DNA from: Haematobia irritans | Taxonomy: Eukaryota > Arthropoda > Insecta > Diptera > Muscidae | Assembly (NCBI RefSeq): GCF_050003625.1 | Contig: NC_134399.1 | Span: 226,056,783-226,120,782 of the forward strand | DNA length: 64,000 nucleotides | Direction: 5' to 3' | Shown here: positions 50,501 to 62,500 of the stretch, in pieces | How positions within the stretch are numbered: the stretch's first letter is position 1 | Layout of the letters: each line of letters starts with the position of its first letter | Translations under genes and position numbers: made by a program | Notes under the pieces: generated by a model | The model's input: only the letters and a program-made list of their open reading frames with translations | What the model was told of the DNA's origin: nothing | Database searches by the model: none

Positions 50501-53500
50501 CTATAGAATAAAATTTTGACAAAATTTTCTATAGAATAAAATTTTGACAAAATTTTCTATACAATAAAATTTTGACAAAATTTTCTATAGAATAAAATTT
50601 TGACAAAATTTGGAAATACAATTTTGACATAAATTCTAAAGAAATAAAATTTTGCCAAATTCCTATAGAAATAAAATGTTCAAAAAATTTTCTATAGAAA
50701 TAAAATTTTGCAAAATAATAATTTTTGTTTGGTAGTTTTTTGGTAAAATTTGTTGGTAAAATTTGTTGAATTTTTATTAAAATCAAATAAAAAAGATTAG
50801 ACATTATCATTGCACCTTTCAGCATAAATTCGAGTTTATTTGATCGTAAAGAAAATATTTCATATCAAAGAGGAATTTCGTTTGTTTCATTCCGGAGGGA
50901 AGTATTTTTTCTTTGGGTGTAGCAATTGAAATAAACTTTTAACCTCCGGTGAAGGCATACAAATTAAATGAAATAATTAAAAAAAAAAACATTCACATTA
51001 ATAAACTTACGTGGTGGCCTAAATCTATTTACTATTCTTATGGATTCTTTGAATTGTCTTAACTGCTTTTCAACTTCCTCTAACGTGCTACCGTCCACGA
51101 TGAATACATCGGCCAAATCATCCGTAAGTAATTGACATGAATAACCAATATTAATAGCGGTTTCTGTGGATGAAATTGAGATTTCGAATTAGTTAAGGGA
51201 TCCCGAGGGGTTTTGATCAATTTCTCGAATCATACCCTGTTTATCACCCGTTAGCACCCATATTTTAATCCCGGCCATTTGTAAATTAGCTATGGTTTGA
51301 GGAACACCATCCTGCAGTTTATCCTCTATGGCTGTGACACCAACAAGTACCAATTCGCTTTCTACTTCTTCATAAATGGCATTAAGTTTCTCCTCTCGAT
51401 TATCCATGGATACCGAGGCATCCATGTGGCGTTTACTCCAGTCTTCATAGAAATCAATGGACAATTCTCTTTCAGCCAAAACAAGCGTACGTAAACCTTC
51501 GCCAGCGAATTTCTAAGATGATATGAACACAAAAATAAAAAATTAAAATGGGTTATATGAAATTAATTTATTAATACATAAATAAATTCGTGTCTCTTTG
51601 AAATGTATTATTTTTTTTCAAAATTAAAATATTATAAATAAATTAAATTATTTTAATTTTTATTCCTTATGCTTATACACAGAAAAAAATTTCACGAAAA
51701 CTTTTCCAATTAAAATCTTAATTGAGTCTTAAAGAATATTCAATTAAAAATTTAATTGATTCAACATATTTTTTAATTGAAACAAAAATCAATCACACAA
51801 ATTAATAGTATAAATTAATTTTTTAATTGGATCAGAAAAAAAAAATTGTGTGTACTTACATTCAAATGATCTTGTGTACGTGCTTTCATTTCATTTTGGC
51901 TTGAGCTCAGTCTATCATAGATGACGCTATCAGCGCCTTTGCAATAAAGAAATATACGATTTCCTTGACGTAAAATGACCGACATACGTTTACGGACATT
52001 ATTGAAATCCAGAATATGTAAAAGTTCATATTCCTTAAAATTTATAAAAAAAAAAATAAATAAAATTTCCCTACCCATGGAAATCAATTAAATCTTACCT
52101 CTGTTCTTCCCATAACTTCAATGGTAATACTAGTCGGTGTTCTTGAACGAAATACAAAACCGAAATTTCTCGCAGCTGATACCAAAGCGGATTCATCAGG
52201 ACTTTGAGCCTGATATTCCAAACGTCCTTCAACATATTCTGGCATCACTGTATGGCACAGGGCCAACAGACGAAAAAAGTTATGGGCATGTTCTTCATCC
52301 GAACGAACTGCGTCCAGAAGGGAGGTATCGTACCAACGAAATTCTGGCTCATATTCTGGATTTGCTGAGAAATCTACCGGTGTTATATCCTATGTTTTAT
52401 GTAAAACAAAAATATGGGATAAAATAAAAAAAATGTTTAGTAATTTATAGAAAAATAAATACAAAAATATTTTTTCCGTTTATGTAAGGCAATATTTTGT
52501 AGCAATATATGGTCCATTTAACAGCAGTGTTTTTAATGTAGCATATTTTTTTATTATTATGCGAATTACTTAATATGTATTTTATGAAATATTTTGTAAA
52601 ATAGATGCATTTCAATATAAAAAAGAGTTTCAATAGCCAGTATGCTTACGTCAATATACAATCATGCGTTTAGAAATAATTAGTTTAAATGTTTTATAAA
52701 AATTTATGAAAAAAAGATACTTAGACTAAGAATGAAGACAGAATATGTTATTGCCCAACTAAAAAAATTATCAATATCATCCAATATTTAAAGCAACGAA
52801 ATCATATAAATATAACATTACCATTTTGATTACACAAAAAAAAAATTCACGACAATTTTTCCAATTAAAATTTTAATTGACTGTTAAAAAATATTCAATT
52901 AAAAATTTAATTGATTCAAATTTTTAATTGAAACAAAAATCAATCACAAAAATTAATAGTATCAATTAATTTTTTAATTGGATTAATTAATTTTTTAATT
53001 GAGTTTCAATTAGTTTTTTAATTGATTGTGATTAAAAAATTAATTGGATCAATTAATTTCGTGATTAAATCAAAAAAAAAAAAAAATTGTGTGTAGTTTA
53101 AATTAGATTTAGAACTATATAAAAATCAACAAAATTTCATCACGAAATTTTAATATCAATCAATGAAGCCAATCCAAAGAATTATTGATTGAATTAAAAA
53201 TTTTATCGATAATGTAGGCATAGAAAAAATATAATTTGACTTTGACTACGACTCGGATGTAAATTAAGGTGTCAATATCACTATCTTGGAGAACCCAACA
53301 TACGGCGGGGTCATTAAGAAGGTCGATGGGGTCGTCGGTCAGCGATGGAGACTGACCACGAGAAGGAAGATATTATCTGGCTACAGCGATGAAAGTTGAA
53401 AAGAATGAACCAGATGATAAATTCCTCCCAATCATATTGGAAAGATAAGATCACCGGGAGAACAGAACACTGAAACCCCGGGAAAGAACCAAGACCAAAT

Positions 53501-56500
53501 ACTGACCCAAGCGAATCTCAAATAAGCGGAATCTAATGGAGGGCAGAAAGGTTGCCTTGAATATGATGAAGGCGAGCGAATCCACCCAGCCAACCGCGAA
53601 GAAAGGAAACCCAATTATAACCAAACCATCAATGCAAAAGAGGAAAAGTCGTACGTTGCCACCATGGTGCAATGGTTAGCATGCCCGTCTTGGATACAGA
53701 AGGTCCTGGGTTCGATTCCTGCTACGACCGAACACCAAAAAGTTGTTCAGCGGTGTAATGCTGGTGACATTTCTGAGTGTTTCAAAGCTTCTCTAAGTGA
53801 TTTCACTGCAATGTGGAACGCCGTTCGGACTCGGCTATAAAAAGGAGGTCTCTTGCCATTGAGCTTAACATAGAATCATTGATAAGAGAGAAGTTCACCA
53901 CTGTGGTATCACAATGGATTGAATAGTGAGCCTGATATATCGATCTGCCACCTAACCTGATCTAATCTGGGGTACTGCGACAAAAGTTGGAAAGAATGAA
54001 CCAAATGATCAACGAAAAGCAAGGTGCTCCGAAGAGGAAACTTGAAATTCTTACCAATCACATTGGAAAAAGGATAAGATCTCCAGGGGAATCTCTAATG
54101 GAGGACGCAAAGTTTGGCTTGAAAACGATGAAGGCGCGGGAATCCACCTAGCCAACCGCGAAGAAAGGACAGCCAATTATTACCAAACCATCTATGCAAA
54201 AGAGGAATGGGGATGTTGAAAGGTGGAGGAACGCAGTTATAATAGCGCACCTGGCCAAAATATAAAAAGATGAGCTAGCGGATCAGCTATGTAATTGATA
54301 ATGAAGACAGGTCAGAAAACAAGCTGTGACTTCGAAGGGGCTTCCTCATGTTGAGGCATATGCGAAGAAACTGTAGTAAATAGTGGATGAGGTACCCTCT
54401 CATAGTGGAGGAGTTAATCTGAAAATGCTGAGGAAAGGCGATATCCCACAACTGACAAAGGTTTTGTGCTACGTAAGATGATGGGGAAGTATTGGCTCGA
54501 CAGAGCTTGGGTCTTGACTCGAAAAAAATTGGACATCTTTCACGAGAAGGATGATAGAGATGAGATCCTTCTTGTTTTGGGCCTAGACCAGGCCTCCCTG
54601 TGGAACTCTAACCAAAACCAAAGGTAGGGCATTCTTATGACTACAACTGTCTTTTTCAAGATTGGAAAAACAAGGGAGTCTTCCAAGAAAGGCACAGAGG
54701 CCAAGTCGCAGGGCATGGACTCGACACCTATGGCAGATCAGGGAGAAGAGAAACCGTTTAAGAATATACCAGAAGGGGACAAGAGGGGCTATGTCGGAAA
54801 GGTAGCAATCGGGGATAAGAGGAGAACAAGGAGACGATAATCCACCCAAAGAATTATCCAAAACAACGGAACTGGAACGGCCCGATGGGAATTGGGGTCG
54901 TCACCGTTCTGATGAAAAAAATAATAAAAGATAAGATAAACGTTGACTTGATCCAGGCACCTTGGACAGCATACGGAGAACATGAACTACGGATACAAAA
55001 AATCGACTTTTTGCCACAAAAAAAAAATGTCGGAAAGTCGAAGTCGATTAATTCACTTTTATATTTTTTCAAAAGCCTAATCGAATTTTAATATTGGGGT
55101 TTATATGTGATGTAGCTCCTTTTAGGCTGAAATTTCACAATAATTACTTGCCAATTTAATCTCAGCTCAAAAATCTTGCGAATATTCGTTATGTCGATTT
55201 CCAAATATTAAACAAAATCTGGAACTCGAAATATCTTCCATGTTCGTGAATGAATCAATTAAAAATTCATTGGATCATTAAATTTCGTGGTTGTCCAAAC
55301 TAGGTTAATAATTTCGAGGCCGGTTTTTATGGGGCCAATATAATAACATTTGACCCATATTCGCCAGACTATATGGTAACTTATGGTATATCAGAGAATG
55401 GACTTGTATCGGACAGAGAGAAACGAACATTTTTTGATCGTCATACCATTTTTTCTAGCTCAAAAATATCGAAACGCACTTTGTAAGGCACAAATTCTGC
55501 GGTTGGAGTTCTTTACTAACAATACTAACAAAATTGATTAGTCCACGACAGAGTACTGCAACCGGTGGCAGTTCTCGTATCGCAATCTTACCCACAAAAT
55601 GTCGGTGGCAGTGAGTAAGACACCAATTACCATGCGATCTTTTACATTGATACAAATGCGAGAATAAAAACACCACTAGTATATAACAATGTTCGTATGC
55701 AGTGTCTTGCAATCTTAAACCAATCGACATCGTAACAACGCTCGGTAAACAAAAAACGAGGTTGGCACTTAAGTGTGATTGCACTCAACAACAACAATTA
55801 CTAGCAGTTGGCATTAGCTCAAGAGAATTGAGAGAGTACCAAATAAGAGAATACCAAACTGCTGAGATATGGGTAACCATTGCGATTGCTTTACTATGGT
55901 GTTTTCGAGAGACCAACACTCATACTAACAAACACCGACAGTCGTCGGTTGCATTGGATATTGGTGGTTGAAATTTTTTTACCAATTGGTGTTTTAAGAT
56001 TGCAAATGTTGGTGTTTACTAAATACACTGGTCGGTTGCGGTAGATCGCAGCCGTACTCTGGTCCATGATATATACGTTTTTATACCCTCCACCATAGGA
56101 TGGGGGTATATAAACTTTGTCACTCCGTTTGTAACACATCGAAATATTGCTCTAAGACCCCATAAAGTGTATATATTCTGGGTCGTGGTGAAATTCTGAG
56201 TCGATCTGAGCATGTCCGTCCGTCCGTCCGTCTGTTGAAATCACGCTAACTTCCGAACGAAACAAGCTATCGACTTGAAACTTGGCACAAGTGGTTGTTA
56301 TTGATGTCGGTCAGATGGTATTGCAAATGGGCCATATCGGTCCACTTTGACGTATAGCCCCCATATAAACGGACCCCCAAATTTGGCTTGCGAGGCCTCT
56401 AAGAGAAGTAAATTTCATCCGCTCCAGCTGAAATTTGGTACATGGTGTTAGTATATGGTCTCTAACAACTATGCAAAAATTGGTTTACATCGGTCCATAA

Positions 56501-59500
56501 TTATATATAGCCCCCATATAAACCGATCCCCCGATTTGGCTTGCGAGGCCTCTAAGAGAAGCAAATTTCATCCGATCCGGCTGAAATTTGGTACATGGTG
56601 TTAGTATATGGTCTCTAACAACCATGCAAAAATTGATCCACATCGGTCCATAATTATATATAGCCCCCATATAAACCGATCACCCGATTTGGCTTGCAAG
56701 GCCTCTAAGAGAAGCAAATTTAATCCGATCTGGCTGAAATTTGGTACATGGTGTTAGTATATGGTCTCTAACAACCATGCAAAAATTGGTCCACATCGGT
56801 CCATAATTATATATAGCCCCCATATAAACCGATCCCCCGATTTGGCTTGCGAGGCCTCTAAGAGAAGCAAATTTCATCCGATCCGGCTGAAATTTGGTAC
56901 ATGGTGTAAGTATATGGTCTCTAACAACCATGCAAAAATTGGTCCACATCGGTCCATAATTATATATAGCACCCATATAAACCGATCACCAGATTTGACC
57001 TCCGGAGCCTCTTGGAAGACCAAAATTCATCTGATTCAGTTGAAATTTGGTACGTGGTGTTAATATATAGCCTCAAACTCCCATGCAAAAATTGGTCGGT
57101 ATCGGTCCATAATTATATATAGGCCCCATATAAACCGATCCCCAGATTTGACCTCCAGAGCCCCTTGGAAGAGCAAACTTCTTCCCATTCGGTTGAAATT
57201 TGGTACGTGATGTTAGTATATGGTATCCAACAACCATGCAGGAATTGGTTCCTATCAGCCCATAATTATATATAGCTCCCATATAAACCGATCCCCAGAT
57301 TTAACCTCCGGTGCCTTTTGGAGAAGCAAAATTTATCCGATCTGCTTGAAATTTGGTACGTGGTGATCGTATATGATATTTAACAACCATGCCAAAAGTG
57401 GTCCATATCAGTCCATAATCATATATAGCCCCATATAAACCGATCCCGAGATTTGGTTTTGGAGCCTCTTGGAGGAGCAAATTTCATCCGAGTGAGTTGA
57501 AATTTGGTACATTGTGCTAGTATATGGTCGTTAACAACCATGCGTAACTAGGTCCATATCGGTCTATAGTTATATATATCCGTCAGATAAATCGATTTCC
57601 AACCACACAAAAATTGGTCCATATCAAGTTCATAATTGTATATTAGACCTGTCCAGGAAATTTATGAGATTTTTCAAAACACAAATTTTTTAATGAGCAC
57701 TTACAGTTTTAGAATCTCTCAATGATTGTAATAAAAACTGTGAAAAAAGATTTTGAAAAACTTTTGCCAAAAAGTTGCTCAACGCGGTTGAAGTCAGGAT
57801 TTTGGCAATTTTCGAAAATTTTAAAGGTATACGTACAAACAAAATTTTAAATAATTTATTAGTAAATATAAGAAATATCTAAAAGCGCAATCTTTGAGCT
57901 AAATGCTCAAGCAAATAACAAAAAATTCAAAACGTGAAATTTATTGAGCCGTTTGCTTGCTGTAGCCTCTGGAAATCAAAAAATGCAGAAAATTTCCGCA
58001 ATTTTTTTTTCAATGCATTATATTTTTTCGAAAAAAAAAATTATATACGTTTGTATATTTTTTATATATTCTTGGAACAATAAGGTATAAAAAAATGTAG
58101 GTTAAGAATTTTTGGATGTGTCATTAGTCGCTAAAAAATTAATTTCTTTATGAAAGGTCTCACTTAAATATTTTACTTTTAGTTATATGTGGCACTTTTT
58201 AAAAATTTTAATCTATCTTATTATTGCTTTGACTTTTAGCTCATAGGCTGATATTTCACAATAACACATATGGGTTAAGTGAGACCTTTCATAAAGAAAT
58301 TAATTTTTTAGCGACTAATGACACATCCAAAAATTCTTAACCTACATTTTTTTTCCTTATTGTTCCAAGAATATATAAAAAATATACAAACGTATATAAT
58401 TTTTTTTTCGAAAACATATAATGCATTGAAAAAAAATGCGGAAATTTTCTGCATTTTTTGATTTCCAGAGGCTACAGCAAGCAAACGGCTCAATAAATTT
58501 CACGATTTGAATTTTTTATTATTTGCTTGAGCATTTAGCTCAAAGATTGCGCTTTTAGATATTTCTTTTATTTATTAATAAATTATTTAAAATTTTGTTT
58601 GTACGTATACCTTTAAAATTTTCGAAAATTGCCAAAATCCTGACTTCAACCGCGTTGAGCAACTTTTTGGCAAAAGTTTTTCAAAATCTTTTTTCATAGC
58701 TCTTATTACAATCATTGAGAGATTCTAAAACTGTAAGTGCTCATTAAAAAATGTGAACTTTGGAAATCTGGACAGGTCTATCGTATATAGCCCCCATATA
58801 AGCGACCCCCATATTTCAATTCTGGCTCTCTACGTACCGTGCAAAAAGTCCATATCGATTCGTAATTATTTGTAGACTTAACTATACATAACTTGTTTGT
58901 CTAATATATACCACGAATGGACTAACTCACAATTTAGAAAACGATGTTAAGAAGTTTTAAGATACCACAACCCAAGTAATTCGATTGTGGATGACAGTCT
59001 TTCGTAGAAGTTTCTACGCAATCCATGGTGGAGGGTACATAAGAGTCGGCCTGGCCGAACTTACGGGCGTATATACTTGTTTTTTTTTTAGGATTCATTA
59101 AAAATCAAAAAAGTTTTTAAATACATTTCTTAAATTATAAATAAAAAAATTACTACTACACCAAAGCTTTTCACCTACACTTAAAAAAAACTAAAAAGGA
59201 GTGCAAACACACACATATATATATAAAGTTTAGCATACGACGAAACATTTCAAGGATACACGAAAATAAGGACACAAAACAAAAAACACATGCATACGTG
59301 CTGGTGGTGGTGTTGGTGGTCGTGATATTGGCTATTATTGGTCCAATTGTGAGCAGTGCTTGAGGCAAATGTGTTAAAAGTGTGCTGAGTTTTATCGTGC
59401 GAATGCCCATGCGCAGAGCCATTGTGTGGGTGTGGAGGTTTCAAGAACGTATTGTCGCATTGTCCACCACAAACTGGTCGATCATAATCGTCGTTGTCTT

Positions 59501-62500
59501 CGTCTTCGTCATCGTTATCGCGTTCATCGCTTTCATATCCAAAAGAACAACTACGACAAAAGGGTCCACAAAATTGTGGGCAACACCTGGGTGCCGATTT
59601 GGGCGATGGTATCGTTTGTCGAGATAATTTCGAAGGTCTTGGACGGTCATTGGAGTTTCGTATCAAAGTTTGATTTTTTCTCGAAGAAAACGGGGGGAAA
59701 CACAAACGGGTCGATGAGGTCTGTTTGCGATTTTCAGTCTCAGTCTTGTGTATGTGAGTGACAACGGAGACACTGCCCGTTTTATCCGACAACGACAATG
59801 GTGATGTGGGTGAGAGTGAAGTTATGGCCAACACCGTATTATTGGGTTTGTAGCCACATCTCGATTTAGCCTGGTTTTGCGTTAACATAGAATTCAAATG
59901 TAATGTGGAGCACGATGCGGTGGTGCTTGTGAAGGCGGTGGAGGTATCGTCGTCGGTTTGATCGACTTTACTGAATATGGTGAAGGTGTTACTGTGGTGC
60001 AACCGTGGTTTTTTGTTATTTCGATGATGAATTGTGGTAGATGGCAGAAATTCTTCATTTGTGTCTACATCACCCAGAATCATTACTTTTTCACTCGCCG
60101 AGGATAGAGTTGAAGCTTGCCTCCCAATGTCCCGCAAAGGACACTCAATGCGCACTTTCGCTGTACGTAAGCGATTTGTTTGTGCTCTGAAGTCCTTGGT
60201 TGTTGTGGTGGCATGCTCTGAATGATCTTCCCCATTTTCGGGTGTAAGCAATAAAGAAGGCGTGCTGGTGGAGGTGTTGGTGGTGTTAAGTGTAACAGCG
60301 GCTTTGAAATGCGAATTATCCAACGAGGTGGTGGTGTCCTCTATCATAGGAGTTTTCCTAGTTATGGAGACAATCGAGATAGGACTATCGATGCTTACAT
60401 GTTTGTCGCCACCATTACTGCTTGCAGTGGTCGAAGTGTTGGTGCTATTCTCCTCTTTTAGATCTTTGGAAGACAGACAGGATGTGCCGCAGGGTGTTTG
60501 CGTAGTGGGTGAATTTACAAAATGCACATCGACTTTGTGCAGGCGTTTCGACGAAGACATCCCATCCCCATTGATTTGGTTATTGGGTTTCTTTAAAGCA
60601 CTCTTCTTGCTACTTTGACTAGTATCACTCTAAAATTATTATTTAAATGATTGCAAAAATAATTTTCGATATTGTCATTACTTTTGTGGGGTGTTGGATT
60701 GTGAGTGGACAGGAAAAGGAAATTTACATTGTGTGTGATTGGTAGGGCCTTAGATGGACAATCATAAGAATGAGAAAAAGTATTACAAGTCGGTAAAAAC
60801 TAGAAATTTAATATATAAATAACTAAACCAAAATATATAAATAATTTTAGGTGAAAATGTTTCAAACGTTATGAATAAAAAATCCAGACCTTGGTAACCT
60901 TGCTTTCGCAATTGCATTGTCCTCTAAAGAGAAAACACATAGTGCTTGAATTTGAACTAGAAGTCAAAGTCTATCCTGTTCCACAGTGTGGAGCAGGGTA
61001 TAACTATTATTATGGCTTTTTGTTTCATTAATTAAATAGACTAATTTGAACATCAGGTTGGATCGAGTATAAAATTCATAATAGCCTTAATCTCTATAGA
61101 CTCTATAGTGACTAAGACTCGTTTTTTAGTTCACTTTTTGATCGCAATGTAACACTGCCAGCAATGGTACGAGAAACAAAAGATTTATTTACATTTAAAT
61201 GCTGGAGAGCTCTAACGATAGCCATACCAACACGAATAACTTTATTTATGTAGGCAATAGATGAAAATGTCTTTGTACAATAAAGTGAACTGTCACGGAA
61301 ATAAATCTGATAGCTGTTTAGAAATGATAACGAGCTGGAATTGATTGCAATATATATCAGCCACATTGCACATATACAACTCCGTTGTTTTGTTTGTTAT
61401 TTAAGAGTTTAAGAAAGAAATATCATTATTTTTTTCTCTTTGGTGTCACCCTGTGTATGCTGCTCAAACACAAGTGTCAATAGCATTTCAAGATTTCTCT
61501 CATGGTTCATCTAATTACCGGAATAATCTATAATTTCCGCCTATATTACTGGTAACTTGGTGAGAAAATCTCTTTAGTGAAAAATCACAAAAAAAATTAA
61601 AAATCAACATATAAGTGAGATTGTGTAAGTCACACATATACATTAGGTTATTGTATATACATAAATAAAAAAAAAACGTCATTTGCAAAGAAGAAGAGAA
61701 ATAATTTACATACTCATCAGAGTTTTATGGACATACAGGGGAGAATAATGCACACATATACATTAGAAAAATACTACAATTGAAGAGTTTCTAAGGAATC
61801 GGTGTAAAAAAAGATGAGAGAAGAGGGGGGAAAGGAATACTAACATAAGTCGAATCCAAGAGAGTCTATTAACATACATTCTTAATACATAGATGCAAGT
61901 TGAAGGGGTTAGGATTTAGGTCCTACTATACACTAACCGTCTTTTAAGAATACCGTTACTATATTCGATTTTAGTGCGGAAAATTAGTTTATTTACGCGT
62001 TTACTTTTTGGTTTGGTTTCCATGCAAAAATCCAACATAGTATCGGCTTTCAGGTAGGATAATTGAAGGGAATAAGGGAAAATACAGATTTTTTTATTTT
62101 ATTCAATTTTTGTTCTTTTAAACTTCTATAATAATTAAAAGGTAATTTGAAAATACACTAAAAAAACTAATTTCGTTCAAAACTAATTAAGGCAAAAATG
62201 CTTAATTTTGAGTTTTTATTTGTTTTAGTGCAATGCTAATGTGGTTCTTTTTGTTTTTTTTATGTTGTTTAATGTTGGTTAAATTGATTAAAAATAAAAG
62301 ACAAGTTTATTATTCATTAATATGTTGTTTAAATATTTGTTTTTTTTTAATAAAGATTAAATGTAAATTAACCATATCCGTAACAAATTGTAGGAGAAAT
62401 ATAGGATTTTTTCGCAAATTGTTTTCTTTCGTTGTACTTACATCTGTTATTTCTATGACTTCGCCGGTACGATAATCGATGATATCGCCATAGGTGCGTC

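Noticed and set aside
47625..50825. Minus-strand frames rich in [10 protein letters not shown]
   Set aside because: Direct translation of the 29-bp minisatellite; no start or codon structure independent of the repeat.
56485..57282. Minus-strand frames with repeated [20 protein letters not shown] peptide
   Set aside because: The peptide repeats because the 153-bp DNA unit is divisible by three; the frame also runs on the opposite strand and belongs to a dispersed repeat.
59382..60618. Plus-strand frames opposite the cassette exon
   Set aside because: Shadows of the long minus-strand frame; no initiation context or homology.
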